DNA of 11,334 nt from Desulfobacterales bacterium (GTDB taxonomy: Bacteria > Desulfobacterota > DSM-4660 > Desulfatiglandales > Desulfatiglandaceae): positions 1 through 11,334 of the forward strand of contig JAIOSR010000141.1 of assembly GCA_021107495.1 (NCBI GenBank), in the 5' to 3' direction. The notes below the pieces were generated by a model, which did no database searches, had not been told where the DNA came from, and saw only the letters and a program-made list of their open reading frames with translations. Both the position numbers and the translations under genes were made by a program. Positions 5,558-11,334 of the stretch are shown piece by piece; position 1 is the first letter of the stretch, and each line of letters opens with the position of its first letter.

Positions 5558-5777
5558 AAAAGTATCCAAAGTGATCTAAAGTGTCTAAAGCCCGCCCTGG
5601 TGCGACTCGTTAGTGTGTTTGGTCAAGCCAATGTATCATCCCGGACTTGACTTTTTTAGGTGTAAAGTGACGTTGATCGGTCTGGGCCAGGGTTATGGAG
5701 TCGCTCCGCTCCGCTGTTTTATATAATTTACAGAACTCCTTACCTTTAGTTCACTTCAAACTTTAGTGCATTTCAAA
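5558..5777. repeat. AAAGTG-type inverted repeat element after the isomerase gene
   Basis: The left end has three short tandem units of about nine to ten bases, AAAGTATCC, AAAGTGATCT and AAAGTGTCT, then AAAG (5558-5590). The right end has two tandem 17-base units, CTTTAGTTCACTTCAAA (5744-5760) and CTTTAGTGCATTTCAAA (5761-5777), differing at two positions. The ends are inverted relatives: AAGTGATCTAAAG on the left matches the reverse complement AAGTGAACTAAAG on the right in 12 of 13 bases. The element begins 11 bases after the isomerase stop codon and contains no open frame. Confidence 0.6.
5622..5657 (+). terminator. Possible intrinsic terminator after the isomerase gene
   Basis: GTCAAG (5622-5627) pairs with CTTGAC (5646-5651), directly followed by six Ts (5652-5657). 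The six-base stem is short and the 18-base loop large, so termination would be weak. It lies about 75 bases after the stop codon. Confidence 0.35.
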
Positions 5778-5908
5778 CTCTTGCAACGGCTTTTCAGGCA
5801 GAGCCGGAGAACACTGACTCCCGCAGCCGTCAGGGTGCGCCCCGCATCCCCTTCTCTCCGAGCCGGGGGCTAAAAGGAAGGGGACATGGGGGTTAAGATT
5901 ATTCAGTC

Positions 5909-7111
5909 CTACTTCATTTTCTTAGGTGTGCGCCATCCAGTGACTGTAACCAGGCGTTTGTTCGGGACATCTGCCTTGAAAAACTTTACCATCTCCGGAG
6001 GGGCATGGCTTTTGTCCGTATAGGTGAGGGGAGGAAAGATTCCTCCGGTATCAAAATCCCTGAAGGTCTCAAAAGCGGCCTTAAGGCTGTCGGGGTTCAG
6101 GTCCTTACCTGCGCGCTTAAATGCCTCACCGAACAGATAGGATGCACCGATACCATGAACATATAGCGAAGTGAGACCGATGCTTTTAGCGTCGCGGCCG
6201 TATTTTTCGGCGACCTTACGTACCAGCTTGATACCGGGAGAGTCATCGGCCCAGCCACCCACGAAATTTACACCTATGTAGTTTTCCGCTCCCTTGCCAC
6301 ATGCCTTCACTATCATATCGTCTGTGGCCCAGTTGAAACCGAATACGGCCTTTGGTTTATAAGAATATTTTTCAGCGGTCTTTAAAAAACTGATAACCGG
6401 TGGCAAGACACCGCAGGTGATGACATAATCTACCTTGTTTTTCTGTAACGTCAGGACCTGTGAGCTGGCATCAACCGCCCCTGTCGGCAATACCAGTTCG
6501 GACACCAGATCAACCCCGTATGCCTTTGCCCTTTCACGTATGGCTTTTAGCCCGATCTTGCCATATTCTTTTTTCGCGTAGACTACTCCGATACGAGGAT
6601 TTTTGTCCTTCATGTCATTGAAAATATAATCAACGATACACTGGTATTGGCACTCATAGGTTGCGCCCATTGCAAAGATGTAGGGTTGATAAGGATCGAA
6701 GAATTCCCGCATCAAGGCGTTTGGTATATTGGAGATCTTGTATTTATTAATGGTTTTCATATTGGCGATGGTCTGGTTTGATCCCCCCGAAGTTATAAGG
6801 CTCAAAACTTTGTCGCGATGGATGAGTTTTTTCAATGCAGCCACTGATTTTGGCGCCTGGAATTCATCATCTTCCCATATGACCTTGACTTTCCGGCCGT
6901 GGACGCCGCCCTGATCGTTAAGGTATTTCATGTAATCCACCATCCCGTGCCCATCCGGAAGACCGAGAGCGGCAACCGGACCGGTTTTCACAAGAATCAG
7001 CCCCAATTTAATTGTGTCCTTTGTTACTCCCCGTTCGGCAAGAGCCGGCGAGGCGAACAGACAAATCAAGGCAATCACCAGTAATACTGTCCTAATTTTT
7101 TTGACTTCCAT
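5909..7111 (-). CDS. LivK-type periplasmic substrate-binding protein of a branched-chain amino acid (HAAT) family importer
   Basis: The 400-residue protein has a clear signal peptide: basic start MEVKKIR, hydrophobic core, cleavage expected after ALA at 25. The mature protein starts with the family pattern (TKDTIKLGLI, then KTGPVAALG) and has the two-lobed periplasmic-binding-protein layout with NDQGGVHGRKVKVIWEDD and a hinge region near RIGVVYAKKEYG. The length is normal for the family. It delivers substrate to the LivH/LivM permeases encoded just upstream in the same operon. A strong ribosome-binding site AAGGAGGG ends a few bases before the ATG, in keeping with the high level such proteins need. 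Binding proteins of this family take amino acids, amides, urea, aromatic acids or short carboxylates; the ligase in the operon hints at an acid. The gene name is left open because the ligand is unknown. Confidence 0.9.
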   Translation of the reverse strand: MEVKKIRTVLLVIALICLFASPALAERGVTKDTIKLGLILVKTGPVAALGLPDGHGMVDYMKYLNDQGGVHGRKVKVIWEDDEFQAPKSVAALKKLIHRDKVLSLITSGGSNQTIANMKTINKYKISNIPNALMREFFDPYQPYIFAMGATYECQYQCIVDYIFNDMKDKNPRIGVVYAKKEYGKIGLKAIRERAKAYGVDLVSELVLPTGAVDASSQVLTLQKNKVDYVITCGVLPPVISFLKTAEKYSYKPKAVFGFNWATDDMIVKACGKGAENYIGVNFVGGWADDSPGIKLVRKVAEKYGRDAKSIGLTSLYVHGIGASYLFGEAFKRAGKDLNPDSLKAAFETFRDFDTGGIFPPLTYTDKSHAPPEMVKFFKADVPNKRLVTVTGWRTPKKMK

Positions 7112-7158
7112 GGCACCCTCCTTTGTTTTGGTTAAATGTTAAAAGAAACAAACCCGGA

Positions 7159-8211
7159 TCAATAAGTATACGGCCAATTCTTAAAACAGGTCTTGATTCT
7201 TGTCCATATCCCGGAAAGACCTTTTGGTTCGAATATGAGAAATAGCATTATGAGCAGACCGAAAGCGGCTATGTTCCACCCGTCATCGTATTTATCTTCT
7301 ATGGCCGGAAACAACAAGGTCAAAAACTGGGCAAGGCCCTTTATAAACTCGGGGATGACGGTAATGAATACTGCCCCGAAAATAGAGCCCAGGATCGAAC
7401 CTAATCCGCCGACGATGATCATGGCCAGGTACTGCACGGAAAGTAGAAATGTAAAGTGCTCGGGATGGATATATTCCATAACATACGCATAAAGTCCGCC
7501 TGCTATGCCCGCGTAAAAAGAACTGATTGCAAAGGCCATAACCTTGTACTGGGTCAAACTGACACCCATTACCTCTGCGGCAATGTCCCGATCACGGATA
7601 GCGATGAAGGCCCTTCCAACGCGGGTTCTCATAAGATTGGTAGCGGCAATGATGGCAAGGGCCGTCAATACGATCATAAAATAGTAAAGCTTGTTGTTGG
7701 AATCCAAAGGGTAGCCCAGAAGATTAAGCGTGGGCACACCAATACCCCTTACCCCCTTTGTTACACTGTCCCATGTGATGACCACATATTCCACCACCAC
7801 ACCAAATGACATGGTCGCCATGGCCAGATACAGGCCCTTGAGTCGTAAACACGGAATGCCCACAAGTAGACCGGCGCAGGCAGCCACTACTCCGGAAGCG
7901 GGAAGGCAGATCCAGAAGGGAAGCTGAAACCGGCTGGATATGATTGCCGTGCAGTAGGCCCCGATGGCGAAAAATGCGGCATGCCCGAGGGATATCTGGC
8001 CGGTAAATCCGGTTAGTATGTTAAGCCCTAAGGCGGCTACGGTGGCGATACAGGAAATATTGATAAGGTATATAATGTAAGGGTCGCCTATAAGAGGCAA
8101 AACAGCCAGAACCACTAACAAAAGCCCGATCCAGGATTTTATCCAGATGGTCTTGAACAGTTTAATATCCTCATAATAGCTTTCACGGAATGTTTTACTT
8201 CGAATTGCCAC
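7159..8211 (-). CDS. livM: LivM-type membrane permease of the same ABC importer
   Basis: The protein has about eight to ten membrane segments and the LivM signatures: GLNILTGFTGQISLGHAAFF near the N-terminal third, and the cytoplasmic coupling loop AIRDRDIAAEVMGVSLTQYK, followed by AFAISSFYAGIAGGLYAYV. It forms the translocation pore with LivH. The longest frame starts at TTG 8241, inside livH, but I place the start at GTG 8211. That codon begins one base after the livH stop and has GAAAGGG six bases upstream, giving 350 residues and no overlap. The TTG start would add ten basic residues and has no clear ribosome-binding site. A 47-base gap separates it from the livK-type gene. Substrate specificity cannot be read from the permease. 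The family is certain. Confidence 0.92.
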   Translation of the reverse strand: MAIRSKTFRESYYEDIKLFKTIWIKSWIGLLLVVLAVLPLIGDPYIIYLINISCIATVAALGLNILTGFTGQISLGHAAFFAIGAYCTAIISSRFQLPFWICLPASGVVAACAGLLVGIPCLRLKGLYLAMATMSFGVVVEYVVITWDSVTKGVRGIGVPTLNLLGYPLDSNNKLYYFMIVLTALAIIAATNLMRTRVGRAFIAIRDRDIAAEVMGVSLTQYKVMAFAISSFYAGIAGGLYAYVMEYIHPEHFTFLLSVQYLAMIIVGGLGSILGSIFGAVFITVIPEFIKGLAQFLTLLFPAIEDKYDDGWNIAAFGLLIMLFLIFEPKGLSGIWTRIKTCFKNWPYTY

Positions 8212-8212
8212 C

Positions 8213-9109
8213 TTAAACCCTTTCGATTTCCTTTTTCCCAAAAAGCCCGTAAGGCCTGATCATCAACACCAGGAAAAGTACCACAAACGGGGTGACATCT
8301 TTTACCCCTCCCCCGATAATCTGGTCCAGATATCCGCCTGCCAGGTTCTCAATGATTCCGATGGCAAGCCCTCCGATAATCGCGCCGGGTATACTCTCCA
8401 AGCCACCTAAAATAATCGCCGGAAAGGCGCTGATGGCGACAAAGGTCAGACCGAGATTAATTACCATGATATTGGCCAAAAAGACTCCGGAAACTGCGGC
8501 AGTTATAAAGGAGACGGCCCAGATCAGCGCAAAGACCTGCTTAACGCTGATACCCATTAACAGGGCAACATCCTGATCATCCGCAGTTCCCCTCATGGCC
8601 AGCCCCATACGGGAATACTTGAAGAAAATAAAAAAAACAGTGATAAGCACAAAGGTCGAAAGCATGAGCCAGATCTCAGTCTGAGAAAGGACAATCCCTC
8701 CCATTCTGACTGCTTCCTTTGGAATAGGGGAAGGGAAAACCAGGTTGTTATGGCCGAACAGGATGCCTGCCATGCTTCTTAAGAAAATACTAAGCCCGAT
8801 AGTGACCATGACAACTGCAAACACCGGTTCCCCTAACATGGGACGAAGGACCAGTCTTTCGGTTACGAATCCCATAAGACCGGCTATGATGCCTGTAAGC
8901 AGGATGGCCAAGAGGAATGGTAAATGAAAGGTCGTTACTAAAAAGTAACAAATAAAGGCCGACAGCATAATCACCTCTCCCTGGGCGAAATTTAAAATAT
9001 CCGTGGCCTTGAGAATAAGTACGAAACCAACTGCGATCAACGCGTAAAGACAGCCCAGGGCTATTCCGCTGATCACTAACTGGATAAAGAACATCAAACC
9101 TGCATTCAT
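8213..9109 (-). CDS. livH: LivH-type membrane permease of the same ABC importer
   Basis: The 298-residue membrane protein shows the LivH pattern: an N-terminal segment IALGCLYALIAVGFVLILKATDILNFAQGEV, the coupling loop AMRGTADDQDVALLMGISVKQ, and the conserved late segment AFPAIILGGLESIPGAIIGG. It pairs with LivM to form the transport channel in the inner membrane. The frame stays open to an upstream ATG at 9157, but I choose ATG 9109 because GGAAGGAG lies seven bases before it and the family normally begins a few residues before the first membrane helix. The extra 16 residues from 9157 (QFLDSGQPGSGRRIK) look like translated spacer. Its stop is one base from the livM start, so the two are cotranslated. 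The upstream 419-base spacer with its repeat array separates it from the ligase gene. Confidence 0.93.
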   Translation of the reverse strand: MNAGLMFFIQLVISGIALGCLYALIAVGFVLILKATDILNFAQGEVIMLSAFICYFLVTTFHLPFLLAILLTGIIAGLMGFVTERLVLRPMLGEPVFAVVMVTIGLSIFLRSMAGILFGHNNLVFPSPIPKEAVRMGGIVLSQTEIWLMLSTFVLITVFFIFFKYSRMGLAMRGTADDQDVALLMGISVKQVFALIWAVSFITAAVSGVFLANIMVINLGLTFVAISAFPAIILGGLESIPGAIIGGLAIGIIENLAGGYLDQIIGGGVKDVTPFVVLFLVLMIRPYGLFGKKEIERV

Positions 9110-9528
9110 TTTGATTCTCCTTCCTGATCCAGGTTGGCCGGAATCAAGGAATTGCATCCCGTAAAATCCCCCCTGGCCCCCCTTTAGAAAAGGGGGGGAA
9201 CCGCTTTAAGCTCCCATTTAGAAAAGGATGGGACCGCTTTAAACTCCCCTTTAGAAAAGGGTGGAACCGCTTTAAGCTCCCCTTTAGAAAAAGGTGGGAC
9301 CGCTTTAAACTCCCCTTTAGAAAAGGGGGGAGGCCCTTGAAGTCCCCCTTTTCTAAAGGGGGATTTAGGGGGATTTTTTTCAGAGACCGTATTCAAATAA
9401 AAGCAATCTAATGCTTTCAGTCGTAATCCTTAACTCCTTAATCCTTTAGTTCCAAAACATATGTGCCTGATATATTGTATCCGTAAATACCGGGTGCCCG
9501 AATAATCACAAATCTTCAAACTGAGGCA
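9110..9528. other. Spacer between acyl-CoA ligase gene and livH
   Basis: Roughly half of this 419-base spacer is the repeat array described separately. On the - strand the livH ribosome-binding site lies at 9116-9123. The part nearest the ligase (9379-9528) is AT-rich with no gene; it includes a CTTAACTCCTTAATCCTTTAG stretch with short near-repeats at about 9429-9450 and no strong terminator after the ligase stop. A promoter for livHMK could lie here, but I see no clear pair of boxes. Confidence 0.5.
9163..9378. repeat. 33-base tandem repeat array bounded by inverted repeat units
   Basis: Four full 33-base units run 9211-9243, 9244-9276, 9277-9309 and 9310-9342, after a partial unit ending at 9210. 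Each starts CTCCCCTTTAGAAAAGGG or close to it, which folds as a hairpin (CCCCTTT-AGA-AAAGGGG), and ends in ACCGCTTTAAG or ACCGCTTTAAA; the last unit is diverged there (GGCCCTTGAAG). The variants alternate: the partial, second and fourth units end AAG, the first and third end AAA, and GGAACC alternates with GGGACC. This implies a 66-base higher-order unit. The outer arms (9163-9201 AAATCCCCCC.. and 9343-9378 ..GGGGGATTT) are inverted copies of one unit. There are no unique spacers, so it is not a CRISPR. Transcribed from the ligase side, the RNA would be a row of hairpins that could slow polymerase, stabilise RNA ends or reduce readthrough; this is inference. Confidence 0.88.
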
Positions 9529-11328
9529 TTAATACATCGCATCAATAATGTCCTTGAACTTTTTCTCAATCATGGACCGTTTGACTTTCATGGTGGCTGT
9601 CACTTCCTGGTCATCCGGATCAAGTTCCTTGTCCAGAATGGCAAACTTCTTTATGGTCTCTACCCTCGCAAAGTGCGTGTTGGCCTTTTCTATTTCCCCT
9701 TGAATGAGTTTATAGACTTCGGGATGGGTGGCCAGGCTTTTGTAATTGGTATAGGCGATTTTGTTGTTCTGTGCCCAGTTTTCCACGTTTAACAATTCAA
9801 TCTGTATCAGGCAACTCAGATACTTCCGACGGTCACCAATGACAATGGCCTCGTTGATGAACGGGCTGAATTTGAGCTTGTTCTCTATCTCCGAGGGAGC
9901 GATGTTCTTGCCGCCGGCCGTTATGATGATATCCTTTTTACGGTCCGTTATCGTGAGATTGCCGTCCTCATCTACCTCTCCAACATCACCTGTATGAACC
10001 CAGCCGTCACGGATAGTCTCCCTGGTAGCCTCGGGATTGCCGTAATAACCTTTGAAGACGGATTCTCCCTTCTGGAAGATTTCCCCGTCCTCTGCTATTC
10101 TGAATTCAATTCCCGGTATTGCCTTTCCAACCACTCCGCCGAGCTTTATTTCTCCATTCCTGGGCATAAAGGATATCCCGCTCATTTCCGTCATGCCGTA
10201 ACATTCGCGAATGGGTAGGCCGATTGCATGAAAGAATTTCATGATATCCGATGACAAGGGGGCCGCGCCGCTTACAAGGATCTTTGCCTCGAGCAGTCCT
10301 AACTGGTTTTTGAGGGCCCGAAACAGGAGCAGATAGGCGATGGCGTAAAGGATTTTCCATTGAACGGGAACTGGTTTGAACTCCAGCTTGTACCCTGCAA
10401 CCCTATGGCCGATGGGCATCATGGCCTTGAAGATCCATCGTTTGAAAAATATAGCGTCCTCCATCTTGATCATGATGTTGGAATAGATCTTTTCCCAGAT
10501 CCGCGGCACGTTCAGGAAGGCGGTGGGCGAGATCTCCCTCATATCTTCTTGAAGCGTGGCCACGCTTTCGGCAAAGTTCACGGTACAGGCCGCCCACATG
10601 GGAAATATGAGGGAAAACATCCGCTCCGCAACGTGGCACAAAGGGAGCGCCGAAACAAAAGAGTCTCCTTCTTGAAAATCAAGCACCTGTGAAAGGCCCT
10701 TGATCATAACCACCATGTTTTTCTGGCTGATCATGGCCCCTTTGGGTTTTCCCGTAGTACCGGATGTATAAACAATGATGCCGGTATCATCAGGATTCGT
10801 ATGGTTTACCATTTCTTTAAACAGGTTCGGTTGTTCCCTGTGAAGAGTCTCACCAAGTTCCTCCACCTTTTTAAAGCTGATGATCATCGGATCCTTGTAG
10901 CGGCGAAGACCTTTCATGTCTATGCCGATGATCTTTTTCAGTAACGGAAGACCGTCTTTTACTTCCAGGACCTTGTCTATCTGCTCCTGGTCCTTGCAGA
11001 CCACGAACCCGGATTCGGAATTTTCCAGGACATATTTCACCTGGGATGCCACGTCCGTGGGATATATACCCACGGTTACGGCCCCTGAGCTCTGGGCAGC
11101 CAGATCAGCGTACAGCCATTCCCTGCAATTATCCCCGAGCACGGAAATCTTATCCCCTTTTTCCAGGCCAAGATGTTTAAGACCCAGGGCGAAGAAACAG
11201 ACATGGTTCCAGTAATCATTCCATGTGGCGCTCTGCCAGATGCCCAAGTCCTTTTCCCTCAGAGCTACCTTATTCCGGTAAAGATTCGTGTTCCTTAAGA
11301 ACAGTTTCGGGATGGTATCTTCTTTCAT
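9529..11328 (-). CDS. Long-chain-type acyl-CoA synthetase (AMP-forming, COG1022-like)
   Basis: The 599-residue enzyme activates a carboxylic acid to its acyl-CoA by way of an acyl-adenylate. The adenylate-forming motifs are complete: P-loop YTSGTTGKPKGA (187-198), YGMTE (377-381), TGD (446-448), hinge DRKKDIIITAGGKNIAP (462-478), and a C-terminal MKVKR (580-584) carrying the expected catalytic lysine, probably Lys581. The length and the segments ALPLCHVAERM and LNVPRIWEKIY fit the FAA1-type long-chain group rather than acetyl-CoA synthetases. The enzyme is cytoplasmic or membrane-associated. It is first in the visible part of the operon and is followed by livH, livM and the livK-type gene, so it may activate the imported acid. 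The start ATG is six bases from the window end; the visible TAGAAG just before it could include the stop of an upstream gene. The exact chain length or aromatic preference is unknown. Confidence 0.93.
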   Translation of the reverse strand: MKEDTIPKLFLRNTNLYRNKVALREKDLGIWQSATWNDYWNHVCFFALGLKHLGLEKGDKISVLGDNCREWLYADLAAQSSGAVTVGIYPTDVASQVKYVLENSESGFVVCKDQEQIDKVLEVKDGLPLLKKIIGIDMKGLRRYKDPMIISFKKVEELGETLHREQPNLFKEMVNHTNPDDTGIIVYTSGTTGKPKGAMISQKNMVVMIKGLSQVLDFQEGDSFVSALPLCHVAERMFSLIFPMWAACTVNFAESVATLQEDMREISPTAFLNVPRIWEKIYSNIMIKMEDAIFFKRWIFKAMMPIGHRVAGYKLEFKPVPVQWKILYAIAYLLLFRALKNQLGLLEAKILVSGAAPLSSDIMKFFHAIGLPIRECYGMTEMSGISFMPRNGEIKLGGVVGKAIPGIEFRIAEDGEIFQKGESVFKGYYGNPEATRETIRDGWVHTGDVGEVDEDGNLTITDRKKDIIITAGGKNIAPSEIENKLKFSPFINEAIVIGDRRKYLSCLIQIELLNVENWAQNNKIAYTNYKSLATHPEVYKLIQGEIEKANTHFARVETIKKFAILDKELDPDDQEVTATMKVKRSMIEKKFKDIIDAMY

Positions 11329-11334
11329 CTTCTA

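Larger units (their letters stand above)
5547..5908. other. Convergent spacer between isomerase gene and livK-like gene
   Basis: This 362-base spacer holds no gene. It contains an inverted-repeat element (5558-5777), a possible + strand terminator (5622-5657), an ATATAATT stretch near 5721, and near the livK end a stem CCCCTTC (5848-5854) with GAAGGGG (5877-5883) around a 22-base loop. That last stem lacks a T-run on either strand, so it is not a classic terminator for the liv operon. A CGGCT/AGCCG hairpin lies at about 5788-5808. CCCTGG and GCGACTC (5595-5608) have complements at 5687-5704, but in crossed order, so they cannot nest. Confidence 0.55.

Noticed and set aside
5595..5704. Structured RNA formed by CCCTGG/CCAGGG and GCGACTC/GAGTCGC pairs
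   Set aside because: The pairs are in crossed order and could only form a pseudoknot across about 80 bases; not enough to call an RNA gene.
9110..9157. N-terminal extension of LivH from ATG 9157
   Set aside because: ATG 9109 has a strong ribosome-binding site and a family-like start; the extra 16 residues look like spacer sequence.
9163..9378. Possible CRISPR array
   Set aside because: The units abut directly with no unique spacers and no cas genes are nearby; each unit is itself a hairpin.
9184..9396. 70-residue open frame on the - strand with repeated PPFSKGE-type 11-residue units
   Set aside because: It is a by-product of the 33-base repeat, whose length is a multiple of three. It starts with TTG, has no ribosome-binding site and has no protein character beyond the repeat.

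Overview
The window looks like chromosomal DNA of a Gram-negative, probably anaerobic bacterium of the former Deltaproteobacteria (Desulfobacterota, sulfate-reducer-like). This rests on the outer-membrane barrel, the ECF-type Ni/Co importer with a NikL-like subunit, the Liv-type importer beside a COG1022-type acyl-CoA ligase, moderate GC and the many G/C-rich palindromic intergenic repeats. The lineage is an inference from gene content only; no marker gene is present.

Left part (1-4448, + strand): the 3' part of an LbtU-like outer-membrane porin is followed, after a 319-base spacer with a candidate promoter, by a four-gene metal import cluster. It encodes CbiM (metal-binding membrane subunit), a NikL-like exported and membrane-anchored accessory protein, CbiQ (T-component) and CbiO (ATPase with a histidine-rich tail). 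The NikL-like subunit and the absence of a recognisable cobalamin riboswitch make nickel at least as likely as cobalt.

Middle (4449-5908): a solitary crotonase-family gene on the + strand encodes a predicted delta3,delta2-enoyl-CoA isomerase rather than a hydratase. It is flanked by palindromic repeat elements and has a candidate operator palindrome upstream.

Right part (5909-11328, - strand), in transcription order: acyl-CoA ligase, a 419-base spacer with a tandem repeat array, LivH permease, LivM permease, LivK binding protein. The two LivG/LivF ATPases are not in the window. With the ligase and the enoyl-CoA isomerase nearby, the importer may serve a carboxylic acid rather than an amino acid.

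The most unusual feature is the intergenic DNA. At least four different palindromic or inverted-repeat families sit in the spacers. Three of them overlap the stop codon of the gene before them (cbiM, nikL-like, cbiO), and a fourth begins about a dozen bases after the crotonase stop. One family occurs as a single hairpin, as an inverted pair and as a 33-base tandem array with a 66-base higher-order period. I see no transposase, CRISPR array, defence system, tRNA or rRNA, and no clearly new protein system.
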